From: Nonomuraea corallina
GTDB lineage: Bacteria > Actinomycetota > Actinomycetes > Streptosporangiales > Streptosporangiaceae
Length of the DNA: 64,000 nucleotides
Direction: 5' to 3'
NCBI RefSeq assembly: GCF_027620315.1
Contig: NZ_JAPNNL010000008.1
Location: forward strand, 22,671-86,670
A program made the position numbers and the translations under genes. This document shows positions 47,601 to 54,804 of this stretch, one piece after another; the stretch's first letter is position 1; each line of letters begins with the position of its first letter. The notes below the pieces were generated by a model. The model was not told the origin of the DNA. It was given only the letters and a program-made list of their open reading frames with translations, and searched no databases.

Positions 47601-48223
47601 ACGACATCGTGTACGACGAGGTCAACGCCGACTCGCTGCTCGAAGCCGGGGGAGTGGAGCGCAGCAAGATCGCCGAACGCGTCGTCACCTCGTGGGCCGC
47701 CTACGTCAAGGAGCACCGGGACGAGTTGACGGCACTGGAAGTCGCCTACCGCACGGGGCAGAGCGGGCGCGAGGTGTACCGGCAGCTCAAGGAGCTTTCC
47801 TCACGGCTCGCTCGGCCGCCGTACCAGTGGACGCCTGACCGGCTGTGGGAGGCGTACGAGGTCCTCGGCAAGACGGCCGCCAGGCCGGGGGTACGGTATG
47901 GGGCTGCCGACCTCATCCAGCTCATCCGGTACGAACTCGGCCTGGCCGAAGGAGAGCCGAGACCGCACCGCAGCGTCGTCGAAGAGCGCTTCGCCGCCTG
48001 GATCGCCCGGCAGGAGCAGGCCGGGGTGCGGTTCACCGGGGAGCAGGTGTGGTGGCTGGAGCGAATTCGCGATGTGGTCGCGACGAGCGCGACCTTCGAC
48101 CACAATGACCTGGACGAAGTACCGTTCACCGAACGCGGCGGCACCGACGGCTTCCTCCGAGTGTTTGGTGACGACCAAGCGGAAACCATCCTCACCGACC
48201 TGAATCGAGACCTCACCGCATGA
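44690..48223 (+). CDS. hsdR: type I restriction enzyme, R subunit (with N-terminal DUF4145)
   Basis: An 1177-residue restriction and translocase subunit. Residues 1-135 form a DUF4145-like helical domain, and about 160-260 is a coiled coil. The nuclease domain has GPADYLLYVERKLVGVVEAK (D...ExK, about 305-325). The SF2 motor has Walker A MATGAGKTYTA (about 450), motif II VDECHRS (about 580), SAT-type LTATPVAQ and a later MIATGTDIKPLE. The C-terminus is the EcoEI-type R_C domain. The DUF4145/coiled-coil/EcoEI layout is a known actinobacterial form. Its stop overlaps the hsdS start (ATGA). Confidence 0.95.
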   Translation: MASTHIEELSEHSSNFGFLLPHEPMLVLDGASAESHVYTDPDVALYKARRFAEILAKLLVRLTNTTVQQNNQNARILALTRAGVLVPSISQAFHQVRDSGNQAVHTHYGDVRVALNCVKICFELGVWFHRALCPDDERTFAFVPPPEPATTKAENAAEQTQLDQLRVELETHRERLAEVLLTRDEKATLLEAEARARAQAQEALERANAERDRLNLLLKQMDDRMTDMRRAFDENLKKIKKPTPAERDNLIARAVRVARQPRTEREVREEVDRMLVAAGWLIQDAGRENLYAGDGVAVREAHTARGPADYLLYVERKLVGVVEAKREGTALRAVEGQSARYASGLTASQQMQAWRIPLPFRYETTATETHFTNTLDPNPRAREVFSFHRPETLARWMRAADEDPAAPTLRAKLHRGLPELLTKGLRPAQERAVQGLEQSLRRNEPRSLIQMATGAGKTYTAVTSSYRLLKHAGAFRVLFLVDRNNLGKQALTEFTNYLTPDDGRKFSELFNVQRLAGSDMLGSSKVVISTVQRLYAMLKGRDVPSPDAEYEEYDSYDVDEVVGVEYNPDVPPETFDLIIVDECHRSIYGLWRAVLEYFDAFIVGLTATPVAQTFGFFHQNLVSEYTYTEAVADGVNVDFNVYRIRTEIGENGATIPPGIVVPKLDRKTREQRYEQLDDEYAYTSRQLARKVISRGQLKLVLETFRDRLFTEIFARQPGQPERRYVPKTLIFAVDENHAEEIVDTVRKVFNQSNEFCQKITYTVKNPDKLIAAFRNSPELRIAVTVNMIATGTDIKPLECVFFLNEVKSWAMFEQMKGRGARSIDPDELRSVTPDVAAKDRFVLVDAVGVTDSERVDASPLEKQTEKQISLAKLLKKAGTLGLSLDEASTLASRISRLNKQITPEERAELEQLAGRPLTEVVRSLSRCNDPDVIEEARRSGPGWEHRLIEEAARPLADPEFRQRLLDIRRAHDIVYDEVNADSLLEAGGVERSKIAERVVTSWAAYVKEHRDELTALEVAYRTGQSGREVYRQLKELSSRLARPPYQWTPDRLWEAYEVLGKTAARPGVRYGAADLIQLIRYELGLAEGEPRPHRSVVEERFAAWIARQEQAGVRFTGEQVWWLERIRDVVATSATFDHNDLDEVPFTERGGTDGFLRVFGDDQAETILTDLNRDLTA

Positions 48224-49722
48224 CTGATCTGCCTCCTGGCTGGGCCACCACCACTCTGGGCGAGATCGCCGAAACCATGCTGGGGAAGATGCTCGATCGG
48301 AAGAAACACACCGGTGAGCATGCAGTGCCTTATCTTCGTAACATCAACGTTCAATGGGGCCGCATTGACCTTGATGATGTGCTGACGATGGAAATCCCCC
48401 CTGAGCAGCAGCCGCTTTATGAGCTCCGCTCGGGAGATCTCTTGATATGCGAGGGGGGTGAAATCGGTCGCTGCGCCGTCTGGCATGGTAGCTCGGAGTA
48501 TATGGCTTTTCAGAAGGCGCTACATCGCGTGCGTCCCCTTGGTGGTATTGATCCGCGTTACCTCAGATATCTAATTGAGCATATCGGTGTAAGTGGAAAA
48601 TTGGCCCGTTTCGCTACCGGCAGCACGATCAAGCATCTGCCGCAAGAGCAGTTGCGCAGGATTCCAATACTGCTCCCACCAGTGGCTGAGCAAAAGCGTA
48701 TCGTTTCTATCCTAGAAAATCATCTTTCGCGATGTGAGGCCGCAGCTTCTCTTCTTCATGGAGTCATGAAACGGATCGATCGACTAAGGGATCGAGTGAT
48801 GGAAGCCGCTTCGCTGGGTCGGCTGAGCGAATTGAACTCGGAAACCTACGCTACTCCGCCTGCGCCTGCTGGCGTGCTCGATGGGGATCTCCCATGTATC
48901 CCGGCTGACTGGCGTTGGGTAAGACTCGGGGATATCGCTGAGGTTGTTGGTGGAGTGACGAGAGACTCCAAGAAGCAGTCCGATCCGGAAATTCCGGAGG
49001 TGCCTTACCTTAGAGTCGCCAATGTGCAGAGAGCTCGATTGGATCTTTCTAATATCTCGTACATCCGAGTCTCGGATGTGAAAGCAAAGCAGTTGCTGCT
49101 ACGACGAGGCGACGTTCTTCTGAATGAAGGGGGAGATCGAGACAAGCTTGGTCGTGGGTGGATTTGGGAAGACCAAATTCCGGGCTGTATCCATCAAAAC
49201 CATGTCTTCCGTGCTCGCCTACGCGAGGATGTACTCCATCCGAAGCTGCTGGCCTGGCACGCCAATGGTTTTGGGAGGTCTTGGTTTGACCGTAATGGAA
49301 AGCAAAGCGTCAATTTGGCGTCTATTAGCCTGTCAAAAATCAAATTGTTTCCGGTGCCTATTCCTCCGCCAGCTCTGCAGGGAGAACTCGTGGCTGAAGC
49401 CGAGCGCCACTTGTCCACCCTTGACGACGCTGAGACGGCTGTTCGCAAGGCACTTCTTCAAGCTGGATATCTTCGACGATCACTTTTGTCTGAGGCGTGT
49501 TCCGGTGGCTTGACATCCCAGACGGCTGAAGATGAGCCAGCATCTGTGTTGTTGCAGCGGATCAAAGTCGAACGAGCAGCCAGTCAAGGCGGCAGGGCAG
49601 GGAAGCTTAAGAGCAGCGCGGGCGAAGAACGGCAAGAAATATCAGACGTGACACTAGATGTAATAAGCAACACCAATTTGACAAATGCGGATAGCACTTT
49701 TGTGCAGGAGGCGCTGCTGTGA
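48220..49722 (+). CDS. hsdS: type I restriction-modification specificity subunit S
   Basis: A 500-residue specificity subunit with two target-recognition domains, each followed by a conserved helix. TRD1 spans about residues 1-165 (LPPGWATTTLGEIAE, then STIKHLPQEQLRRIPILLPP and AEQKRIVSILENHL). TRD2 spans about 225-400 (IPADWRWVRLGDIAEVVGG, then SLSKIKLFPVPIPPP). Unlike hsdR upstream, base composition is clearly AT-richer over most of the gene, which suggests recent exchange of the specificity gene. It overlaps hsdR by ATGA and hsdM by GTGA. Confidence 0.94.
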   Translation: MTDLPPGWATTTLGEIAETMLGKMLDRKKHTGEHAVPYLRNINVQWGRIDLDDVLTMEIPPEQQPLYELRSGDLLICEGGEIGRCAVWHGSSEYMAFQKALHRVRPLGGIDPRYLRYLIEHIGVSGKLARFATGSTIKHLPQEQLRRIPILLPPVAEQKRIVSILENHLSRCEAAASLLHGVMKRIDRLRDRVMEAASLGRLSELNSETYATPPAPAGVLDGDLPCIPADWRWVRLGDIAEVVGGVTRDSKKQSDPEIPEVPYLRVANVQRARLDLSNISYIRVSDVKAKQLLLRRGDVLLNEGGDRDKLGRGWIWEDQIPGCIHQNHVFRARLREDVLHPKLLAWHANGFGRSWFDRNGKQSVNLASISLSKIKLFPVPIPPPALQGELVAEAERHLSTLDDAETAVRKALLQAGYLRRSLLSEACSGGLTSQTAEDEPASVLLQRIKVERAASQGGRAGKLKSSAGEERQEISDVTLDVISNTNLTNADSTFVQEALL

Positions 49723-51224
49723 GCACAACGGAAACGAGGAGGCTTGTTGCTCAGCTGTGGAATTATTGTGATGTTCTTCGAGACGATGGCGTCTCCACAA
49801 TTGACTATGTGGAACAGTTGACATATCTGCTTTTCTTGAAGATGGCACACGAACGAGCAAGTCGGCGATTCAATGCTGATGACTCGCTTGCAAGCGTCGC
49901 TGCCCGTTGGCAAGCGTTGGTCGATGCCGAGGCTGCTAAGTTGGAAGAATTGTACCGGCGTACATTGGAGGATCTAGGACGTGCACCGGGAACGCTGGGA
50001 ATCATTTTTCGTAAGGCGCAAAACAGGATCCAGGACCCGGCCAAGCTGAAGCGGCTGATCGTCGACCTGATCGATAAGGAGAATTGGTCAAGCCAGGGGG
50101 CTGACGTTAAAGGCGACGCCTATGAGGAACTGCTGGCCAAGGGAGCTGAAGACGTCAAGACTGGCGCTGGGCAGTACTTCACACCACGTGCGTTGATCTC
50201 CGCAATGGTGGACTGTATTCAGCCAGGGCCGAACGACACGATTGCCGATCCTGCATGTGGCACCGGTGGCTTCCTCCTGGCCGCCCATGAGTACATCGTC
50301 GAACGGTACGGCTCCTTGCTGACACCTGAGCAGCGCGATCGCCTCAATTCAGGTGCGATCAGCGGTACTGAACTGGTGGACGGGACAGCCCGGCTTGCGG
50401 CGATGAACATGCTGGTCCACGGGATCGGCAAGCCTAACGGGGCCTCGCTGATCGATGTCCGGGACGGACTGGCCGAAGCGCCGGCACGGCACTACAGCGT
50501 GGTGCTGGCCAATCCGCCGTTCGGCAAGAAGTCCTCTATCACGGTGATCGGTGAGAACGGCCGAGCAGACCGAGAGGCGATCTCCTACACCCGGAACGAC
50601 TTCTGGACCACGACCACCAACAAGCAGATCAACTTCGTCCAGCACATCGCCTCGATGCTCGCGATCCCCGGCAGAGCCGCAGTGGTCCTCCCCGACAACG
50701 TGCTGTTCGAGGGCGGGGCCGGCGAGACTGTACGGGACCGCCTGCTCAAGCAGTTCGACGTACACACCATGCTGCGGCTGCCGACCGGCATCTTCTACGC
50801 CGGCGGGGTCAAGGCCAACGTCCTGTTCTTCGACAAGAAGGAAGCCCGCCCAGGCCGACCGTGGACGGAGACGCTCTGGGTGTACGACTTCCGCATCGGC
50901 CAGCACTTCACGCTCAAACAGAACCCCCTCCGCCGTGAGCACCTGGACGACTTCGTCAAGTGCTACCGGCCCGGCGAGCCGCGCTCGACCCGAGTCGAGA
51001 CTGAGCGATTCCGCCCGTTCAGCTATGACGAGTTGATCGCGCGAGACAAGGTCAACCTCGACATCAGCTGGTTGAAGGACCCAGCCCTGGAGGACGCCGA
51101 CTCGTTGCTGCCACCCGAGGTGATCGCGCAGGAGATCGTGGAGGACTTGGAGGCGGCCTTGAGTGAGTTCGCGGCCATCGCAGAGGCGCTGCAACAGTCT
51201 CGGAGCAAGACTTCCGGATCGTGA
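49719..51224 (+). CDS. hsdM: type I restriction-modification methyltransferase subunit M
   Basis: A 501-residue N6-adenine DNA methyltransferase. An N-terminal HsdM helical domain (about 1-130) precedes the catalytic domain: SAM motif I ADPACGTGGFLLAAHEY (about 175-191) and the catalytic NPPF motif VVLANPPFGKKSS (about 262-274). The C-terminal region is complete. GTG 49719 overlaps the hsdS stop. The first 120 codons share the low-GC style of hsdS and the remainder is high-GC like hsdR, so a recombination edge probably lies near 50.1 kb. The order R-S-M is less usual than R-M-S or M-S-R. Confidence 0.95.
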   Translation: MSTTETRRLVAQLWNYCDVLRDDGVSTIDYVEQLTYLLFLKMAHERASRRFNADDSLASVAARWQALVDAEAAKLEELYRRTLEDLGRAPGTLGIIFRKAQNRIQDPAKLKRLIVDLIDKENWSSQGADVKGDAYEELLAKGAEDVKTGAGQYFTPRALISAMVDCIQPGPNDTIADPACGTGGFLLAAHEYIVERYGSLLTPEQRDRLNSGAISGTELVDGTARLAAMNMLVHGIGKPNGASLIDVRDGLAEAPARHYSVVLANPPFGKKSSITVIGENGRADREAISYTRNDFWTTTTNKQINFVQHIASMLAIPGRAAVVLPDNVLFEGGAGETVRDRLLKQFDVHTMLRLPTGIFYAGGVKANVLFFDKKEARPGRPWTETLWVYDFRIGQHFTLKQNPLRREHLDDFVKCYRPGEPRSTRVETERFRPFSYDELIARDKVNLDISWLKDPALEDADSLLPPEVIAQEIVEDLEAALSEFAAIAEALQQSRSKTSGS

Positions 51225-51240
51225 TTCCTCCCCAAGCAGA

Positions 51241-51267
51241 CGGCTCGCCGATCAGGTCGGCGAGCCG
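51241..51267. terminator. bidirectional terminator between hsdM and DUF397 gene
   Basis: CGGCTCGCCGA (51241-51251) and TCGGCGAGCCG (51257-51267) form a perfect 11-bp stem with a 5-nt loop, midway between two convergent genes. No T-run is present on either side, as is common in high-GC actinobacteria. Confidence 0.75.
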
Positions 51268-51292
51268 TACGGGAACGCGGTGAACCGGGTAA

Positions 51293-51496
51293 TCAGGCTA
51301 GGTCGAACTCGCCGCCCTTGACTCCGGAAACGAATGCTTTCCACTCGCTCGGATTGAAGATCAACGCAGGACCGTGAGGATTCTTGCTGTCGCGTACGGC
51401 CACGATGCCGGGAAGATTGTCAGCCACTTCGACGCAGTCGTTCCCGCTTCCGCTCAGGCTGCTCTTACGCCACGCGGCGTTCGATAGGTCAATCAT
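51293..51496 (-). CDS. DUF397 domain protein
   Basis: A 67-residue DUF397 protein with the family signature: AAWRKSSLSGSGNDCVEVA at the N-terminus, VAVRDSKNPHGPALIF, and a final WKAFVSGVKGGEFD. DUF397 proteins are small partners of adjacent XRE/DUF5753 regulators in actinobacteria; in Streptomyces such pairs (the WhiJ/AbaA-like loci) influence development and antibiotic production. Its start overlaps the 3' end of the XRE gene by 8 nt, so the two are co-translated. The biochemical role is unresolved. Confidence 0.92.
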   Translation of the reverse strand: MIDLSNAAWRKSSLSGSGNDCVEVADNLPGIVAVRDSKNPHGPALIFNPSEWKAFVSGVKGGEFDLA

Positions 51497-52346
51497 GAGT
51501 CAGCTGCTCCTTGACGTCGATGATGAGCTTCTGGGATTCCTCTGGTGACAGGGCTACATCCCATATGCGCCCGAATGCGATTTTATAGCGATCCACCTGC
51601 TCCGAGCTCTCCACATATATGTCACCGGCCGTGCCCTCGACATAGGCAACATCCGGGTCCACCGCTTCGGTGAAAGACAGGACTGTGAACGCCCCTTCCA
51701 GCCCCGCGTGCGCGCCGACGCTATAGGGGAGGATGCGGACGGTGATGTTGGGCCGGCGAGCAGCGATCAGGATAGCTTCCAGCTGATCTCGCATCATCTC
51801 GTGACCGGCGATGGGGCGGTGCAGCACACTCTCGTCGATCACTGCATGCAGCTCCGGCGCGCCTGGACGGCTGAGCAGGGTCCGCCGTGCCATGCGCGCC
51901 ATCACGCGGCGCTGGATGTCCTCAGGATCATGCGGTTCAGGTCTTCCGGCACTGATCACCACGCGCGCATAGTCCTCGGTCTGCAAGAGCCCCGGAACGA
52001 GTTGCACCTGCCACTGGCAAATCCGCGACGCTTCGTCCTCCAAGCCCACATAGGAGCCGGTGAACACGTCGGCGTAAGCCGTCCACCAACCCCGCTTGCG
52101 AACCTCCTTCGCCAACTGCATCAGCATGGCGCGAACGTCCGATCTGGTCCCGTACAGATCGCAGACTGCGGCCACATCTGAGAGGCTTGCTTTGGTGCGC
52201 CCCGTTTCGATTCGGCTGATCTTGCTGCGATGCCATCCAAGCTGAGCGGCAGCGGTTTCTGGAGTCAGTCCCTTCTCCTCACGCATGGTGCGTAGCTCAC
52301 GAGCGAGACGACGCAGTCTCACGGTTGGACTGTGACTCGATTGCAT
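51489..52346 (-). CDS. XRE family regulator with DUF5753
   Basis: A 285-residue regulator. The N-terminal helix-turn-helix (GLTPETAAAQLGWHRSKISR, about residues 25-45) is followed by a DUF5753 domain (VQLVPGLLQTEDYARVVISA, VIDESVLHRPIAGHEMMRDQ and FTVLSF near the C-terminus). ATG 52346 is chosen over a start at 52400 because that would enter the regulatory region and the HTH alignment begins soon after 52346. It is divergent from the ATPase operon at 52554, and CACT-N-AGTG sites between them are its likely operators. Confidence 0.9.
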   Translation of the reverse strand: MQSSHSPTVRLRRLARELRTMREEKGLTPETAAAQLGWHRSKISRIETGRTKASLSDVAAVCDLYGTRSDVRAMLMQLAKEVRKRGWWTAYADVFTGSYVGLEDEASRICQWQVQLVPGLLQTEDYARVVISAGRPEPHDPEDIQRRVMARMARRTLLSRPGAPELHAVIDESVLHRPIAGHEMMRDQLEAILIAARRPNITVRILPYSVGAHAGLEGAFTVLSFTEAVDPDVAYVEGTAGDIYVESSEQVDRYKIAFGRIWDVALSPEESQKLIIDVKEQLTHD

Positions 52347-52363
52347 GAAGTAACTATGACAGT

Positions 52364-52374
52364 TCACTGAGTGA
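52364..52374. promoter_or_regulatory. CACT-N-AGTG operator site 1
   Basis: TCACTGAGTGA is a perfect 11-bp palindrome around one central base, 18 bp upstream of the XRE start on its coding strand. Its core CACT-N-AGTG recurs at 52429, 64 bp away centre to centre, about six helical turns. A third palindrome, GCGCAATTGCGC (52381-52392), lies between them. Confidence 0.6.
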
Positions 52375-52419
52375 CGTAGAGCGCAATTGCGCAAAGTCAT
52401 GCCTCATGTGCACTGTGCA

Positions 52420-52449
52420 TTGACACTTCACTCAGTGTATCTGCATGCT
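52420..52449 (+). promoter_or_regulatory. promoter of the ATPase operon with operator site 2 in the spacer
   Basis: A consensus -35 TTGACA (52420-52425) is followed at 18 bp by CATGCT (52444-52449), a weak -10. The palindrome CACTCAGTG (52429-52437) sits inside the spacer, so a bound regulator would block the promoter directly. The first gene of the operon starts about 100 bp downstream. Confidence 0.55.
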
Positions 52450-52553
52450 TACGTAACGAAGCAGGGGTGAGAGCTGGACCCTCACGGACGTACACGTGAC
52501 TGTCCCTGAACGCCCCGCGTCTGCTGTTCCGGCACCGAAAGGCGGTTCCAGCT

Positions 52554-52862
52554 ATGCGACGTACGCGGAAGCAGGACGACGGGACGGAGACAGGCCCGGC
52601 GCCGCCGAGCCTGGAGCAGGTGCAGTTCTTCCATCTCGCCCGGTTGGCCTGGGCGTTGAAGGTGCGGGGACTTGCCGTTTCGGTCCAGTTGCCGCGACGG
52701 GCGGAGCCGTCTCTCTCGGTGCGGCGGGAGTCCGGGCCGCTGCTCGTACGGGCTTCTCTGCGGGATGAGAGGTGGGTGTTCTCGTGGGGGCGTGGACGCG
52801 ACCGGTGGGTGGATGCGGGGGACGAGAGTGCGTGCGAGCGGGTCTGGGAGGTGGCGCAGTGA
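52554..52862 (+). CDS. small hypothetical protein, first gene of the XRE-divergent operon
   Basis: A 102-residue protein with a charged N-terminus and a mixed beta-type C-terminus (PLLVRASLRDERWVFSWGRG, then DRWVDAGDESACERVWEVAQ). No family is recognised by eye, although small proteins of this kind often precede the ATP-binding protein in such loci. AAGGCGG lies 8 nt before the ATG. Its stop overlaps the next start (GTGA), so it is coupled to the ATPase. Confidence 0.7.
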   Translation: MRRTRKQDDGTETGPAPPSLEQVQFFHLARLAWALKVRGLAVSVQLPRRAEPSLSVRRESGPLLVRASLRDERWVFSWGRGRDRWVDAGDESACERVWEVAQ

Positions 52863-53308
52863 GGGAGCGGGCTCTGGTGGACCTGACGATCCCGGGAAGC
52901 GCGGCTTGGGTCTGCTTGGTTCGCCGCTGGGTCGCCGACGCCCTGACGGTGGCGGGGCATCGCGAGGTGGATGGCGCCCGGCTCGTCGCGAGCGAACTGT
53001 CGGGGAATGCCGTGCTGCACACCGAGTCGGGGCGGCCGGGCGGACTGGTGAGAGTGAAGGTCTTCGGCGTTACCGAATCGCTGGCCAGGATCGAGGTGAT
53101 CGATGAGGGGGCGGCCACGGTTCCTCTGCCCCGCCGGTCCGGCGACGAGGAATGCGGCGGTCGCGGGCTCTGGCTGGTGCAACAGACTGCGATCAGATGG
53201 GGTGTCCGAACCGTTCCGAAGCGATGGAACCTGGTGTGGGCCGAGGTGTCCACGCTGGAAGCGCTCAACATGGGCGACCTGGAAGGCGTGGAAGAGGTTC
53301 CAGCATGA
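52859..53308 (+). CDS. anti-sigma-factor-kinase-like ATP-binding protein (HATPase_c_2)
   Basis: A 149-residue single-domain GHKL protein like the RsbW/SpoIIAB-type kinases common next to XRE/DUF397 genes. The N-box is ARLVASELSGNAVLHTESGR (about residues 43-62), the G1-like block is IEVIDEGAA, and the G2-like block is GGRGLWLVQQTAIRWGV. The alternative longer frame from 52772 adds a low-complexity extension that overlaps the previous gene; GTG 52859 is preferred. It probably phosphorylates or sequesters a partner, which is unknown. It overlaps the following gene by ATGA. Confidence 0.87.
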   Translation: MRERALVDLTIPGSAAWVCLVRRWVADALTVAGHREVDGARLVASELSGNAVLHTESGRPGGLVRVKVFGVTESLARIEVIDEGAATVPLPRRSGDEECGGRGLWLVQQTAIRWGVRTVPKRWNLVWAEVSTLEALNMGDLEGVEEVPA

Positions 53309-53580
53309 CTCCTGACTTCCACGGGCCTCACGCCGACGCCGGTGGGTTCGATGCCGGGTCGGTCGACTGGCGCGATCCTTTGCCGCGCTTCTGTCGAGTC
53401 AGGGTTCTACGGCACACCTGCGAGTGCCGGGCACGGATCTACGAGTTCTGCGCTGCGGCCGGGCTCGCCTGGATACGCCGAACCGATCGCTCGCCGACCG
53501 CCGTGACCGTCAAGGAAAGTCGCCCGACCTCGTACGGCGAGGCCGAAGCACTGTGGGAGAAACTGCTCTCCGGCCGGTGA
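53305..53580 (+). CDS. small Cys-containing protein, paralogue of the protein at 28581
   Basis: A 91-residue protein, last gene of the three-gene operon. The core RHTCECRARIYEFCAAAGLA, followed by WIRRTDR, matches the protein encoded at 28581-28868, and both begin with a DFHGPH motif. The His, Cys-x-Cys and a later Cys are conserved between them. No known function. Its ATG lies in the stop of the ATPase gene, so a functional link with the ATPase and the divergent XRE regulator is likely. Confidence 0.8.
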   Translation: MTPDFHGPHADAGGFDAGSVDWRDPLPRFCRVRVLRHTCECRARIYEFCAAAGLAWIRRTDRSPTAVTVKESRPTSYGEAEALWEKLLSGR

Positions 53581-53687
53581 GGCCGGTTGGCTGTATTAAA
53601 GGGAGAAGCGGCGGACCGCGCGTCATGCTCCAGGGCGGTGAGGCCAACGGCGATCAGGCTGCGCGCCCTCCGCTGGACGAACCGTGA

Positions 53688-53712
53688 CGGGCCCCGCACC
53701 CAGCGGGGCCCG
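53688..53712. terminator. bidirectional terminator-like hairpin
   Basis: CGGGCCCCGC (53688-53697) and GCGGGGCCCG (53703-53712) form a perfect 10-bp stem with a 5-nt loop, 6 bp from the stop of the minus-strand oxidoreductase and about 107 bp after the Cys-protein operon. No T-run on either side. Confidence 0.7.
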
Positions 53713-53717
53713 CCACG

Positions 53718-54719
53718 TCAGTCGCACGTCAGGAGGGTCTTGCCGAGGGTCGCGCGGGCGGCGACGGCCGCGTGCGCGTCGGCCGCGCGCTCCAGCGGGA
53801 ACGTCTGCCCGACGTGCGGTCTGAGCCGCCCCGCAGCGGCCTCGGCCAGTGACCGCCCGGTCAGCTCCCGTACCCGGTCGAGTCCCGGCGGCCCGTCGCC
53901 GATCCCGATCAGTCGCACGTCGCGGGCGGCGGCCTCCTCGGCGGTGAAGTCGGCGAACGTGCCACCGGCGGAGCCGTAGGCGAAGAACCGGGCGCCGTCC
54001 GCCGCCGCTTCCAGCGCCTGCCGGCCGAGGGCGCCGCCCGCGCCGTCGAACACCGCCCGCACGCCGCCGGTCAGTTCGCGCACCCGTTCGGCCCAGCCTT
54101 CCTCGGTGTAGTCCACGGCGTCCTCGGCGCCGGCCTCGCGTGCCAGGTCCAGCTTGGCCCGGCCGCGCGCCGCCCCGATCACCCGCGCTCCCGTCGCCGT
54201 CGCGAGCTGGGTGATCACGACGCCCAGGCTGCCGCCCGCGGCCGTGACGAGCACGGCGTCGCCCGGCCCCACGCCGGACGCGTCCACCAACCCCAGGGCG
54301 GTCGGGCCGTCGTGCAGCAGCGCCAGCGCCTCGTGCGGGCCGAGCCCGGCCGGGATCTCCACCACGGACCCGGTGCGGGCGACCGCCTTCGTGGCGTACC
54401 CGCCGACCGGGGCGAGGATGGGGCTGCCGTCGCTGACGGGTTTCCCGGTACGGGCGACGACCCGCCGCCCGGCCCACCCGGGGTCCACGCCCTCCCCGGT
54501 GGCCACGACCGTCCCGGCCACGCCGTCGCCCGGCACGTACGGCGGCTTCACCGGGAAGAATCCCTCACCCCAGCCCGCTCTCAGCTGGGTGTCGAGGAAC
54601 AGCACGTCCACGGCCGTCACCTCGATCAGGACCTCGCCGGGCCCGGCGACCGGGTCGGGGGCGTCCCGCGCCACCAGCACCTCGGGGCCGCCGAACGCCG
54701 TCACTTCGACGATGCGCAT
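53718..54719 (-). CDS. zinc-independent medium-chain dehydrogenase (quinone oxidoreductase type)
   Basis: A 333-residue NADP-dependent MDR enzyme. The N-terminal GroES-like fold is followed by the nucleotide-binding motif VLVTAAGGSLGVVITQLATA (about residues 152-171). The N-terminal domain lacks the Cys/His set of zinc alcohol dehydrogenases. The C-terminus PLERAADAHAAVAARATLGK is typical of the quinone oxidoreductase group. It likely reduces quinones or enones; the physiological substrate is unknown. Confidence 0.88.
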   Translation of the reverse strand: MRIVEVTAFGGPEVLVARDAPDPVAGPGEVLIEVTAVDVLFLDTQLRAGWGEGFFPVKPPYVPGDGVAGTVVATGEGVDPGWAGRRVVARTGKPVSDGSPILAPVGGYATKAVARTGSVVEIPAGLGPHEALALLHDGPTALGLVDASGVGPGDAVLVTAAGGSLGVVITQLATATGARVIGAARGRAKLDLAREAGAEDAVDYTEEGWAERVRELTGGVRAVFDGAGGALGRQALEAAADGARFFAYGSAGGTFADFTAEEAAARDVRLIGIGDGPPGLDRVRELTGRSLAEAAAGRLRPHVGQTFPLERAADAHAAVAARATLGKTLLTCD

Positions 54720-54804
54720 GCCACTTCCTCCGCCTCGGTCTGTCGGTTCCGTGACTGACAGCCTGTTACCTCAAGCCAGGTCGAGGTCAAGGCGGTGGGC
54801 CGGG

